Assembly (NCBI RefSeq): GCF_020740795.1
Contig: NC_067283.1
Location: 44,877,659-44,941,658, forward strand
From: Apus apus
Lineage: Eukaryota; Chordata; Aves; Apodiformes; Apodidae
Reading direction: 5' to 3'
Length of the DNA: 64,000 nucleotides
In this document: in pieces, positions 28,101 through 37,870 of the stretch
Layout: every line of letters begins with the position of its first letter
Numbering within the stretch: position 1 is the first letter of the stretch
Notes under the pieces: model-generated
Seen by the model: only the letters and a program-made list of their open reading frames with translations
Told to the model about the DNA's origin: nothing
The model's database searches: none
Made by a program: the position numbers and the translations under genes

Positions 28101-31100
28101 TTGTAAATACGAGTTATATTGGCCAGTGAGGTGACTGACTTCATCTATACACTGCATTTTCTGGACAATGTCTTAATAGCTGGAATATAATCAAGTGTTG
28201 TTTGTCGTCTTTTACAGGTAGTGAACATAGTGACAAGTAACCAAGAATGTGTTAACAACATTGCTGAGGCAGTGGTTCTTGCAAACTTACTGGCACTCCT
28301 GCATTCCTTACCTTCAAGTATGTACCATATCATTTGTAGTCTTTTCAAAACAAAGGGCTTCCAGCTCCTAATTAGAATGCAGCTGGGGGACCTTAATACA
28401 GAGTTTAGGTTAAAACAGCATTTCAGTGGGGATGATTAAAAAAATGTTCTGCGTAACCCATGCGTTGCCTTAAATGTGTGAGCTGAAACATAAATTGCAG
28501 GTACTCAAATTGTGTTTGAATTGTGTAGCATCTCATTGACTGATTCTTATAGGGAATTTAGGTAGTAAACATCTAATTAAGAAGATTATGCCATACTGGA
28601 ATGTATGATTGATTTGTCATTCCTTAACTAATGGAATTTAGCCAAAAATACCTAAGCTTGTAATTATCATGAGCTTTACTGCAGTTTTGTTACAGCTTTC
28701 TGTTAAAATCAGTTTAGTTAATCTCTGATTAGTTAATAATCTATATGGCACAAAGTTCTGAATACTTTTCATTTCGACAGGTCGGCAACTCGTCCTTGAA
28801 ACTTTGTATGCTTTGACATCTAGCACAAAAATAATTAAAGAGGCCATGGCAAAAGGTACAGTAGTACAATGAAAGCAGATGTTTCTGCAGCACTGGCCTT
28901 AAAATAAATACAGTGGCCAAATCTCACTCCCCCCCTTTGGACCAATCAGTGTGGAATTGATGAATTCATACTACTTGTGACCAGAAAAAAATTAGAATGT
29001 TTTCCAATTTCTTTATACAGGTGCTTTAATCTACTTACTAGATATGTTTTGCAACTCAACACATCCACAGGTCCGAGCCCAAACAGCAGAGCTCTTTGCC
29101 AAAATGACTGCAGATAAGCTCATGGGTCCAAAGGTAGGAATCTTAATAGCCCTTGTTGGAAATCTTATCTTTGTATTACCAGCCTCTCTCTAGAGACAGA
29201 ACAAAAAAAACCCAAAACAAAACACTATTCTGTGACTGAAACATTCATGTGAAGAGCAATCTGGCTTACTCAAAATAGTTAACTCTTAACCTGTGAGCAG
29301 ACTTCTAGAAGCAGTTGTATTTATTGTAACTACTAGAAGCAGTTTGGTTTCTGTTTTTAATGACTTTAACATTAGATACCTAGGTTTCAGACCTGTCATT
29401 GCCTATTGCTGTTTCAAGTAATAGCAGTTTTTATTTTGTGGTGTTGTGTTCTAGCAGTTGGCATTACTATTATTTATTATTACTACTACTATTACTATTA
29501 CTACTACTACTACTACACTACAAATGGACTTCCTGGAGTTCTGTATCTTTCTGTCAGTTAGTTTGACTTACAGTATAAATGTCAACTCTGTTCATCCTTT
29601 CTAGGTTAGAATCACACTAATGAAATTTTTACCTGGAGTCTTCATGGATGCTATGAGGGACAATCCTGAAGCTGCTGTTCATATCTTTGAGGGAACTCAT
29701 GAAAATCCTGAGTTAATTTGGAACGACAATTCCAGGGAGAAAGTATCAACAACAGTTCGAGAAATGATGCTTGAGTACGTGGAGACCTGCTGACTGTATT
29801 TCCTTAACTGAGACATAGTTTTAGTGGCAGGAGAACCAGAGTTGCTGTAGAAGTGTCAGAGCTCTGCCTGTAAAAAGTAGAATCTTTGTAAGCCAGACCT
29901 CAGTGAAAAGGAACTTGCTTACTGTTTGTATATTGTACCTGTAACCCAGTGATGTATAATCTGGGTATTTGCGTACTGCTGTAAGATTTGGGAGGGGGTT
30001 AAAATCAGAAAATAAGTTTTAGAAACTGGAACTATCTCATATTTAACAGAGGGAGACTGAGGTGTCAAGTAAGAAAGGCAACTGCTTCTTTTACTGCTCG
30101 TTAAAACTTACTTTCTTTTTAAAGGCACTTTAAACTTCAGAGGGACAACCCTGACACTAACTGGAAGGTAAGAGGATCCTGTTTCTGCTTTGGGTGTATC
30201 CAGAGAGACTGTGAGCCAGCTGATAACGTATGCATGTGTGTAACTCCGTGACAGGCTTTCCTGTACCAACAGGAACTCACTGCTCTGCTAACGTAACTTT
30301 CAATGTTGAATTGATGCTGTTGTTACTTCTTGTACCTTGAAATCAAACACTCTTATTGGCAGTAGTTCTGCCAGTAATCCTCTGAATTCTCTTAAAGTCC
30401 AGGTAATTCTAAAATTCATCAAAAGTAAGCAACAAAGGAGAAAAAGTCCTGTCACTTACTGCATAGCTGTAGTAAATCTGCTTTTGGTAAATGTTCAGGA
30501 ATGTTAGTAAGCCACTGAGTGTCAAAAATTATTGTCCTGAGCCATTCTATCACATCAGGTCAATCAATGAGATGTTTCAGTCTGTAGTATTTCCCACTGT
30601 CTGTTAAAGGCTAGGCATAACTTCTTCCCCACAGTGGTCAAGTTCAACATGAGAAAAAATTCTAAACACGTGCAGGATGGCTATTTTGAAGCAGGTGGAA
30701 ACTGGAAACTTCTCTAGGTTGATGGCGAGAAACCTTCCCCTGGAGTGTGCAAAAAAGAAATTAAAGGGCTGTTTTAGCAGCCTTTTGCTGGTACTACTCT
30801 TCAGCTAGTGTTTACCACTAGTATATTTATAGACTCAGTTACTTGTTTTCTTTGAAAGAAAAGTCCACTGCAGTAGTGCTGCCTGCCTGTACTGTTCTTT
30901 CTGCTCTCACTTTTTACCTCATGTTCCTTCAAGATGAAACATTTATTGGTCTTGCACAGCTCTGTTTCAGAGAATACAGTTAAGTTCAGTGACCCTTACC
31001 ACTTAGACTTGTGATGTTAGAGAACAATTACAGCTCTCACAAATACCCTTGCCAATAACACCTTTTACTTTACAATTCAACAGCTGCCTGAAGACTTTGC

Positions 31101-34100
31101 TGTGGTGTATGGTGAGGCAGAAGGTGAACTTTCAGTAGGGGGAGTCTTCCTAAGGATTTTCATTGCCCAGCCGGCCTGGGTTTTACGGAAACCGAGAGAA
31201 TTTCTCATTGCACTGTTGGAGAAGTTTACTGAACTACTGGAGAAAAATAACCCCCATGTAAGATGACTTTTTTGATTCTGCTCTTTGAATTTGTTTAGCA
31301 GTCTGAAGCTACTTGTCTTGTAGTATCTGGTTAACTTCAGTTCTAATGCTTTCTTCCCAACATGAATGATTTTTTGGTCTGCTTTCTGGCTCTTTAAAAG
31401 CACATAGATGCATTTAGGCAACTTCTGAACACGAGTCAATGCTTTTCAAGCTGATCATGTTCTAAACATCTTAATTTCAAAGCAGTGACATGATAAAAGC
31501 ATGAAGGGAAAAAAAAATCTGTAACCTAGAGCAAGTGAGAAATGTTACTATGATGGTGATACATAAGGCTTTACTGAGTAACATTTTCTGTTGTATTGTT
31601 TTCTCCAGGGGGAAACTTTAGAAACCATTACCACAGCAACTGTGTGCCTGTTCAGTGCCCAGCCTCAGCTAGCAGATCAAGTTCCTCCACTTGGTCATCT
31701 TCACAAGATAATCCAAGCTATGAATCACAAGAACAATGCCATTCCTAAAAGTGCCATTCGTGTCATGCACGTACTGTCTGACAATGAGGTACTGAACTGT
31801 TGAAGTGCTCAAGGGGAGAAAAAACCCATAACTTGAGTTAATTTATATTTAGTAGTGTTCCTAGAAGGGCATTATTCTGACTATAAATACTGTGTGCCAG
31901 GTGAGCAGGGACTTAAAGCTCATTACTGTCAATAGATAAAAAATGCTGAGAAATTTATGGTCTTGGCTGACTATATCTGCCATAACCTTCAAGCTTAGCG
32001 TAAAGTGTTCTATATGTTTCTGTCTTTCTATAGCTTTGTGTTCGAGCAATGGCATCACTAGAGACCATTAGCCCTCTCATGAATGGAATGAAGAAGAGAT
32101 CAGATGTAATTGGTGTAGCCTGTGAAGCACTTAATCGAATGTTTCAGAAGGAACAAAATGACTTGGTAGCCCAAGTAAGTAGCGTGTTCTTGGTCAGTAA
32201 AAATGTGATATTGTTATATTTGGCTATCTAATCTGCTCGTAAGAATTGAGCCACCATTCAGCTTCAGGTTCCAGGAGGCTTCCCAGAAGCCCATCTAACT
32301 ACTGTGCTTTTCATGTTGGAGAAGTCAGTCCTTTATCCAAAATGCAAACCTATCTAAGGATGCTACCTGAGTATTGAAGCTTAATGCATAGAATAGTGTT
32401 GGCATGTGTCTGAGAAAGCACAGCGTAGGAGTGCCAGCTAACTCAGCTGAGTTTACACCTAGAGAGAACGGAACTGCTGGATAGGATCTTTGTTTTCTCC
32501 TTTATGTGTTTATACAGCTCAGGAAAAATTGACTAGCTAAATATATTTAGGAACTTAGCTGTCGTTACTTTTGGTTCACACTGATGTAAATCATCTGCGT
32601 GGAACTTCCTAGCCCATGTTAAGACAAATCATATGGGTATTTTTGCAGGCTTTGAAAGCAGATTTGGTCCCTTACCTTTTAAAGTTGCTTGAAGGTGTTG
32701 GTCTTGAGACCCTGGAAAGCCCATCTGCAACAAAAGCTCAGATTGTTAAAACTCTGAAATCCATGTCTCACAGCCTTCAGTACGGAGAACAGGTAAGTAC
32801 TGACAGATCCTTATCTGGGCTTTGTAGTTTTTAGAAGATCAAACTCTGAACATACTTGTTTAATCTTAGGCTGTCATGTGCATCGTTCTACCTAAAACAT
32901 TAACATTATGCAACTACAAAATCATTATGGGTTGGAATGTCTCCATTTCTTTCTTGTGGAGAAGTAATTGGTTCGATGCATGTGACGAGCACTTGTAAAA
33001 AAGACAAATCCCAAGTGCAGAAATGTTCTACAAGCTTGTAGGCTTCTACTGACCACTCTTCAGAACTTGTGTTAAAGTGTAAATTGCTTTTTTGTTTCCT
33101 GGATAAATACTGCTGTAGACGACTGCCGTGGTGTTATGGATGTATATTCAAGTTTTCAAAATTTGTCCCTGTAACTGTGCTAGTTCTTGGTGCCTTTCTC
33201 TTGCTGTTGTGTTTGAAAGCTTTCTCAAAGCGAGGGAAGCAGGGGATAGGGACAACTTGGAGAAAACACCTGTCTTACTATAGTACAGGAGAAGTCCTCT
33301 TCTGTCTCAGCTTTAGATGTGTGGCAAGTGGCTGCTTGCAGGGCTTTTTCCTTGTCACCTGACTGAGGAATGAGGGAGAAAGTCAAACTGCTAAATGACT
33401 TTATGAGCCTTCCACATTAAGTGTTCAGCTGCACAACTCACATGGAAAAGCAAGTTGCTGCAGTCTCCTTGGAAATGTGTGGTTCTGTTCTGCAGCCTGA
33501 ACTACTGCCATGCTCTGTTTGGTAACGCCTTCAGAATGGTTTGCCTCTAGAAAATGAGGCTTTTCCCCTTGAGCATGACAAAGGTCACTTGTTCACTGTG
33601 TTAATTTCTTCAAATACTGCAGGTAAATGAAATTCTGTCTCGTTCTTCTGTGTGGAGTGCCTTCAAGGATCAGAAACATGACTTGTTCATTTCTGAGACA
33701 CAAACAGCAGGATACCTCACAGGTTAGCAACCCTTTCTCATTTATACCCTGAATCATACTGCACTGTTATGTTAGACTTGACTCTGGAGATAATGTTTAT
33801 CCTCAGGATTTTGTGCCATCAGTTGGCCTGAACATTCAATGCTGTAAAAATACAGTATGTTTTTAAAACACTTATGAGAAGCCAAACTTTTTTGTGGTTG
33901 AGAATGTATTTCTCTGCATAGTCTTTCCTGCACCTACTTCTAAAATATCAGAGCAATGGAGTCTGGACACTGGCAAGTCTTGCAAGCAGCCTGTAGAGAT
34001 GAAGCAGAGATATCATCAGAACTAATGAATGACTTTCTGTGCTTTCTCAGGATCAGTCTACTTTAGTTCTAGAAAAAATGGGTTTTCAAGGTTGGGGGAG

Positions 34101-37100
34101 GAGTAAACTTTCTTCAAAATCACTTAGCCTGTCTGTATTAATTGTGCCATGTGAATTATGCTGCTCAGTGCTAGGCATGTGGTTGTAGTATTGGAGCGGT
34201 TTGAATGTTAACAGCTCAGTGTGTGAAGCCATGTTCCAGTCGCACTCAGGGCAGGGTCGGGGCCAAGCTCTAGTGGTAATGGCCTTGTGCCTGTACGTGG
34301 AGCTTGTGGCATATACGTAAGCACACCTGTGGTGCACTCTGGGTGAGTCCCCTGCTGGTGCCACTACATCTGAAATGGCACCCTGGGGTGCCACCTCAGT
34401 CCCACTAGCAGTGTAGAAGAGCAATCTAGCTGAGTGTGCTAGGATGGCAACTGATGTGGACTTCCTTGCTTGCAGTGGCACAGCACAGACATAATCCTAC
34501 AGTCCCTAGCAAATCAAATGGTGGTTCTTTCTTCACTTGCATGCACCACTTCACAGACACATCTTTGACTACATTCTGCAGTATCACAGTCCAGTTTGTG
34601 ATTTTGCTGTCACAAATTACGCGTTATATCTGACCATATTTTATGTAATGACATTGTTGCAAACTTTTGTCCAAAGTAGCACACGATGCAAACTGCTGGC
34701 TCCTTAATAGCCATGAGCTGAACAAGCATTTGGTCTTAAAAGTTCAGCGCCCCAGATGAGGTTTTAAAGTCCCTTGTGACAAGTCAATATGAACACTTCC
34801 ATGTGCTGCATGGAACATTCTCATTTAACCCAATATAGGAATTTTGGTAAAGATTTGAATGTAACAGAATGAATGAGGTGTGCATCAGATGGCTGTGCAG
34901 ACAGGAAAGATTTTACTACAAGATACTACTAGCATGTATTTTGAGAAAATTAAGCAAGAGCCTTTCAAGTCACAAACTAGACATTCTAGAAGCAGATGCT
35001 TGGTATTTTGAGAGTAGGTGTATTGCAACACGTGATGCATTTTGCCACAAAGGAAAGACTCCCTGCCTTAGCTCTGAACTAGAGTTTTCTGTTTATTGCA
35101 CCATTTAATGCCACTTCAACAAAGAACACTTGAACATTGGATTCAGCTGGTACTGAATTTCCTTGGTATTTCATAAATATTATAAATTATAAGTATGAAA
35201 TTAATGCTGGCTGATTACTGGCCAAGAATCCAAACTATACCAGAGAAGGTAAGGCTTGAGACTGGGAGCAGTATAGCTATCCTATTGCCTTAAGGCCTGT
35301 GCTGCATTTAAATTGCCTAGTGTTTTAAGTGCTTGCAAACGTAGACTGAAGATGCTGTACAAATGCAAAGCAGAGATGGGAACCAAACTACAAGCTTTAT
35401 TTTTAACCTGCCTTATCTTGTATTCTGCCTTATGTCTTGCTTCAAATTGCTTTGCTATTTGCACTTCCCTTGAAACTTCCCTTGCTTATTTTTCTTCCCT
35501 CAGGTGTCTCTTCTCCTTCCCTTCTAACTGGCAGCAGTCCCCTTCACCTGAGAAGTGGGCTTTAGATCTGCTCTGCCAGGCAGCTTGCTAACTTCTGTGT
35601 AGCTCTCTAAAGCAGGTAGATACCATCTTGCAAAACGCACGCTGCGCTCGCCGCATTCCCATAGGTGCATGTCCCAGAGCTGTAACAAACCTGTGGGCCC
35701 AAAGTGCACAACTCCAGTAAATTAGCCTTCTTGAAGCATGCAGCAGCAGGAAGCTGACAGCTGCAGTGGCTGATACTTGCTGGTACTACAGATGAACTGA
35801 GCTTCTGAAGTGTATGTTAGGAATCTTCTGTAGTGGGAAAGTTTGAGGGACAAGAGAACTAGTGGAATTTTTGCAGTTGGGCATTTAAAAGTGGGTCTGG
35901 CTCATGGCAGGTGCCACCAATGGGCTGGCAAAGAGAATTTCCCTTCTGAAGCCAGGCACCTTCTAAAAAAATTTTCTTACTATTTTTTCTATGAAAGGCA
36001 CTTCTTGCTTTGCTCTCCTGCTTGCAGTTATAGTGAAGGACTGTTTGCAAGGAGACAAACCATGCTCTGATGTCCTGGCTCCAGGCTGTAGTGTTAGAAG
36101 GGAGGGTGGGGCATGAAGGGATAGTAAATTTAGGAGAACTTAGTGAGGATGATTTAAGGGGAGGAGAGTAAATGACCCAGCAGAACTTACAATGTTGAAG
36201 ATCAGCAGCGTGGGCTGAAGGTCTAGTACAAAGTTGGCCACTGTATTGACACAGGAGGATGTTGTGGGTTGGCAGTTTTTTACAATCATTAATCTATTAA
36301 GAGCTGCTGTTTTAACACCTCATGCTGTAACATGAGCGCTTGCTGCATTGTTGAAGGTTTCTATATGACTAGATTTTAAACTGCAGGCTTTGAAGGAAAG
36401 GGGCTTTATCTGCAGTGCAAAACTGCCTGCCCCTGTAGTGATCGACATAGATTTACTAATGGTAAGGAGTTCTGTCTCTGACACAGACCTTGTATATCCC
36501 TGGAGTGCCATTTCTTTTTCTAACTGAAGGCACAAAATGCTGCCTAGACAAGCATAAGGTGGTTCTGCTTGTTCATAGGGCAGCAGATTGAATTTCCTTT
36601 AAGTATGCAGCTGTGGGAACATCTTTGCAAAACTGAAAGGATAAACATGGAGCCCTGTAGTAGAATGCATGCATGAACTCACTTCACTTCTGCAGCAGAT
36701 CCTTTCCTTAGCAAAGGGAGGGCACCTGGTCTCTGCTGCCACTTCTGTGGTGGAAGGCGAGATGGATAATGCTGGTGCTTGGGGCTTTTCTGTAACTTAT
36801 TTGGCACATCAGAATAAAAAATGCTGAGCAAGACTGAGAACAGCCTCCCCAAGCTACTCCCCTTAGCAGGCTTCATTCCGTGTGCCTAGAGTCCAAAGAA
36901 TCTAAACAGAAACTTAAAGGTGTCTGGTTGAGTTGGTTATGATGTATTTGAGTGTTACCAGAAGGAATAAAGCTGTTCAGCTGCTCTGTAGAATCACAGC
37001 TAATCTCCAATACTCTGCTTTCCCCCAAAAGGCCCTGGAGTTGCCGGTTACCTGACTGCAGGGACAACCTCCTCTGTAATGCCCAACGTCCCACCCCCGG

Positions 37101-37129
37101 TAGACAACGAAGTGGGAGACGTCAGCTAA
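1..37129 (+). CDS. DNAJC13: DNAJC13 (RME-8) endosomal J-domain co-chaperone, 3' portion, 47 exons
   Basis: DNAJC13 is a peripheral protein of early endosomes. It recruits Hsc70 through its J domain and works with SNX1/retromer and the WASH complex to balance recycling against degradation (family knowledge). The splice-joined exons read as one uninterrupted frame that closely matches vertebrate DNAJC13 as I know it: an armadillo-like helical body, a GYF-like module, a central J domain, four IWN-type repeats and a short C-terminal tail. Every intron I traced is GT-AG, and the reading phase is kept across all 46 junctions. About 1,879 codons are present against about 2,243 in the human protein, so the first ~365 residues and the promoter lie to the left. 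Exon coordinates are given in the block entries below. Exon numbers count from the window edge, not from the gene start. The assignment is secure; exon edges rest on splice consensus and phase. Confidence 0.97.
5515..5542. repeat. Perfect 12-bp inverted repeat with 4-base loop
   Basis: The left arm CTTTGTGCTCTT (5515-5526) and right arm AAGAGCACAAAG (5531-5542) are exact reverse complements separated by ACTC. The element lies in the DNAJC13 intron about 110 bases before the exon at 5651. In the pre-mRNA it would form a stable stem-loop. I do not recognise it as a known RNA family. Confidence 0.8.
8289..8303 (+). CDS. DNAJC13: DNAJC13 15-nt microexon (probable alternative exon)
   Basis: A 15-base exon encoding D-R-N-N-M is flanked by a good acceptor (cacaatcag before 8289) and a strong donor (gtgagt from 8304). 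It sits in phase 0 between the exon ending MGIAQKE (7100) and the exon starting NIMQKPV (8791), so inclusion adds five residues and skipping keeps the frame. As I recall, the main mammalian isoform joins the flanking exons directly, and a five-residue-longer isoform is known, but I could not check this. The upstream introns contain only unremarkable sequence. Confidence 0.65.
8791..12753 (+). CDS. DNAJC13: DNAJC13 exons 12-15: basic segment and first IWN repeat
   Basis: Exons: 8791-8873, 10118-10271, 12414-12517 and 12594-12753. The first encodes a strongly basic patch ([14 protein letters not shown]). The second carries the first IWN motif (Ile-Trp-Asn, 10149-10157), one of four such repeats that define RME-8 proteins. 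The last two encode an acidic stretch ([10 protein letters not shown]) followed by a helical segment rich in Cys and Leu. Phases are 2/1/0/2/1 at successive boundaries and join without gaps. The intron 10272-12413 is the longest in this part (2.1 kb) and holds nothing recognisable beyond a 20-base palindrome at 11871. Confidence 0.95.
11871..11890. repeat. Perfect 20-bp palindrome
   Basis: ATTTAGAGGT (11871-11880) is followed immediately by its exact reverse complement ACCTCTAAAT (11881-11890), with no spacer. It lies deep in a DNAJC13 intron. The centre contains a GGTACC site. No function is evident. Confidence 0.85.
13627..14682 (+). CDS. DNAJC13: DNAJC13 exons 16-19: GYF-like module
   Basis: Exons: 13627-13689, 14024-14125, 14275-14379 and 14480-14682. 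The last two encode a module of the GYF_2 type: a WYF motif near 14325-14335, then G-P-Y-S-F, then a run of spaced tryptophans (ELW, CWAQ, GW, LKW). In GYF-like folds this aromatic set forms a surface for proline-rich peptides. The partner of the module in DNAJC13 is not something I can state. The reading frame through the last exon is continuous across an internal CAG/GTC that resembles a donor but is not used. Confidence 0.93.
15147..18040 (+). CDS. DNAJC13: DNAJC13 exons 20-24: helical segment before the J domain, degenerate IWN repeat
   Basis: Exons: 15147-15231, 15719-15873, 16817-16862 (46 nt), 17080-17234 and 17839-18040. The segment holds hydrophobic helices ([20 protein letters not shown]) and the second IWN-type repeat, which reads Ile-Trp-Ser (17215-17223) instead of Ile-Trp-Asn. 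I recall the human sequence also having Ser there, so this is probably ancestral rather than damage. The exon at 17839 leads into the linker before the J domain. Confidence 0.95.
15488..15568 (+). mobile_element. CR1 LINE 3' end fragment, plus orientation
   Basis: The block around 15500-15560 reads as the well-known CR1 tail: a GGTTTGACAAGATGACCTC-like segment, then a CTCCAACTATAAACATTCTG-like segment. It is a 5'-truncated remnant of about 80 bases inside a DNAJC13 intron, in the same orientation as the gene. Confidence 0.8.
18776..20474 (+). CDS. DNAJC13: DNAJC13 exons 25-27: J domain with HPD motif
   Basis: Exons: 18776-18891, 19656-19734 and 20339-20474. They encode a J domain starting near [14 protein letters not shown]. 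The positively charged helix II ([14 protein letters not shown]) is followed by the HPD tripeptide at 19708-19716, then helix III ([13 protein letters not shown]). HPD is the essential motif that stimulates Hsp70 ATPase, so the co-chaperone activity should be intact. As in other RME-8 proteins the J domain is central rather than N-terminal. The domain is split over three exons, with the HPD motif in the short 79-nt middle one. Confidence 0.97.
21552..23792 (+). CDS. DNAJC13: DNAJC13 exons 28-31: segment after the J domain
   Basis: Exons: 21552-21736, 22312-22386, 22607-22726 and 23613-23792. This part starts with [16 protein letters not shown] and continues into armadillo-like helices ([33 protein letters not shown]). 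I see no enzymatic motif. The exons fit phases 2, 0, 0 and 0. The intron 22387-22606 is almost filled by AT-rich sequence. Confidence 0.95.
22428..22552. repeat. AT-rich low-complexity tract
   Basis: About 125 bases of almost pure A/T with repeated TATAATATA and TATTAAAAA words occupy most of the short intron between two DNAJC13 exons (22387-22606). The tract ends about 55 bases before the acceptor at 22606. Confidence 0.85.
24722..27910 (+). CDS. DNAJC13: DNAJC13 exons 32-36: third IWN repeat region
   Basis: Exons: 24722-24889, 25484-25597, 25830-25946, 26546-26723 and 27819-27910. The second of these carries the third IWN motif (25526-25534, Ile-Trp-Asn). The fourth encodes the conserved [13 protein letters not shown] helix. 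The acceptors at 25830 (acttaaaag) and 26546 (aatttaaag) lack a long pyrimidine tract, but frame and homology place them firmly. Confidence 0.95.
26240..26311. repeat. (TC)n/(TA)n compound microsatellite
   Basis: A CT-dinucleotide run passes through CTAT units into TATATG and TA runs over about 70 bases, in the DNAJC13 intron 25947-26545. Confidence 0.93.
28218..30167 (+). CDS. DNAJC13: DNAJC13 exons 37-41: fourth IWN repeat region
   Basis: Exons: 28218-28317, 28781-28855 (75 nt), 29021-29133, 29605-29774 and 30125-30167 (43 nt). They encode very conserved armadillo-like helices ([20 protein letters not shown]) and the last IWN motif (29716-29724). Several junctions split Gly or Ser codons in phase 1, and all join cleanly. 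Confidence 0.95.
29464..29518. repeat. (TTA)n/(TAC)n trinucleotide microsatellite
   Basis: TTATTA units shade into at least five consecutive TAC units in the DNAJC13 intron 29134-29604. It is an intronic trinucleotide repeat with no coding effect. Confidence 0.9.
31084..37129 (+). CDS. DNAJC13: DNAJC13 exons 42-47: C-terminal helical region, tail and stop
   Basis: Exons: 31084-31257, 31609-31788, 32034-32174, 32649-32792, 33623-33722 and 37032-37129. The first four encode the last armadillo-like helices. The last two encode the characteristic tail with a repeated GYLT motif ([17 protein letters not shown]) and a proline-rich stretch, ending Gly-Asp-Val-Ser then TAA at 37127-37129. The last intron is 3.3 kb, much longer than its neighbours. 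The ending differs from the mammalian one I recall, which continues a few residues further. Confidence 0.95.
33723..37031 (+). other. Last DNAJC13 intron (3.3 kb), no gene recognised
   Basis: The intron lies between the phase-1 donor at 33723 and the acceptor at 37030-37031. A GC-richer stretch at about 34,180-34,500 contains a few CpGs and a 131-codon open frame on the minus strand (34086-34481) with no recognisable domain. I see no repeat family, RNA gene or conserved coding signal in the rest. Confidence 0.6.
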
Positions 37130-37870
37130 GGACCGGAAATTCTTGGGAAAGAGACAGAAAGGCAGACCGGCCAGTGATGAGGAACAGCACTTTCCTCCAA
37201 CGCATTGAAGTGAACTTACTGCCTTTCCAAGTGTTTAATGACAGTGTTATTCCTTTTTCTATGACTGTTTGGTTTTTTTTAGGAAAAAGTCAGTGATTCT
37301 AACTCTCGCACTGTAACACAAGAAAGCACTCTGTGGATCAGTTGAAACGAGTACACGAGAATTTTTGTTCTTGTTGTACATAAGCACATTTTGTTCCTTT
37401 ATATTTGTTTACAAGACTGTGAATCAAACTTTCCTAGTTTTTTGTATTTTATGAATTAGCATGACTGGAGTTGAGCTACAGTCTAGAGGAATTGGGCTAA
37501 AATCACTTTGACCTCACTGACCCCCTAAAAGGGCATCCCTTCTTTTCCTAGCCTGATGTAATCACTCCCATTGAACATGACTTGCAAAGGGTTTCTCCCT
37601 GCACCAGTTCACTGATGTCCTTAATCATTAACATTATCTTCTTCCTGAGATCAAACAGCATTAGACATTCGTATGTATAACTGGCTTGACCAAATTGACA
37701 AAGCTTCAGCAAAAAAACCTTAAAAGTTGACATGTTATGTAAGAAATTAGTGTAATTGTGAAATGTTCTATACATTATCCAATATATAAAAACTTTCTAT
37801 ATTGAGTGTACATTATACAGATCATTCATATGTACATAAAATTTTAAAATAAAGGGAATTAAGAGCCTTG
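37130..37870 (+). other. DNAJC13: DNAJC13 3' untranslated region
   Basis: The region after the stop codon is non-coding and becomes strongly A/T-rich towards its end. The first canonical poly(A) signal in a suitable place is at 37848. The exact cleavage point is inferred. Confidence 0.75.
37848..37853 (+). terminator. DNAJC13: Poly(A) signal AATAAA of DNAJC13
   Basis: A canonical AATAAA lies about 720 bases after the DNAJC13 stop, in A/T-rich sequence. Cleavage would be expected 15-25 bases downstream. Confidence 0.75.

Noticed and set aside
34086..34481. 131-codon open frame on the minus strand as a possible gene
   Set aside because: It has no recognisable domain, no supporting splice sites and unusual composition (His/Thr/Ser-rich). 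It lies inside a well-supported DNAJC13 intron.
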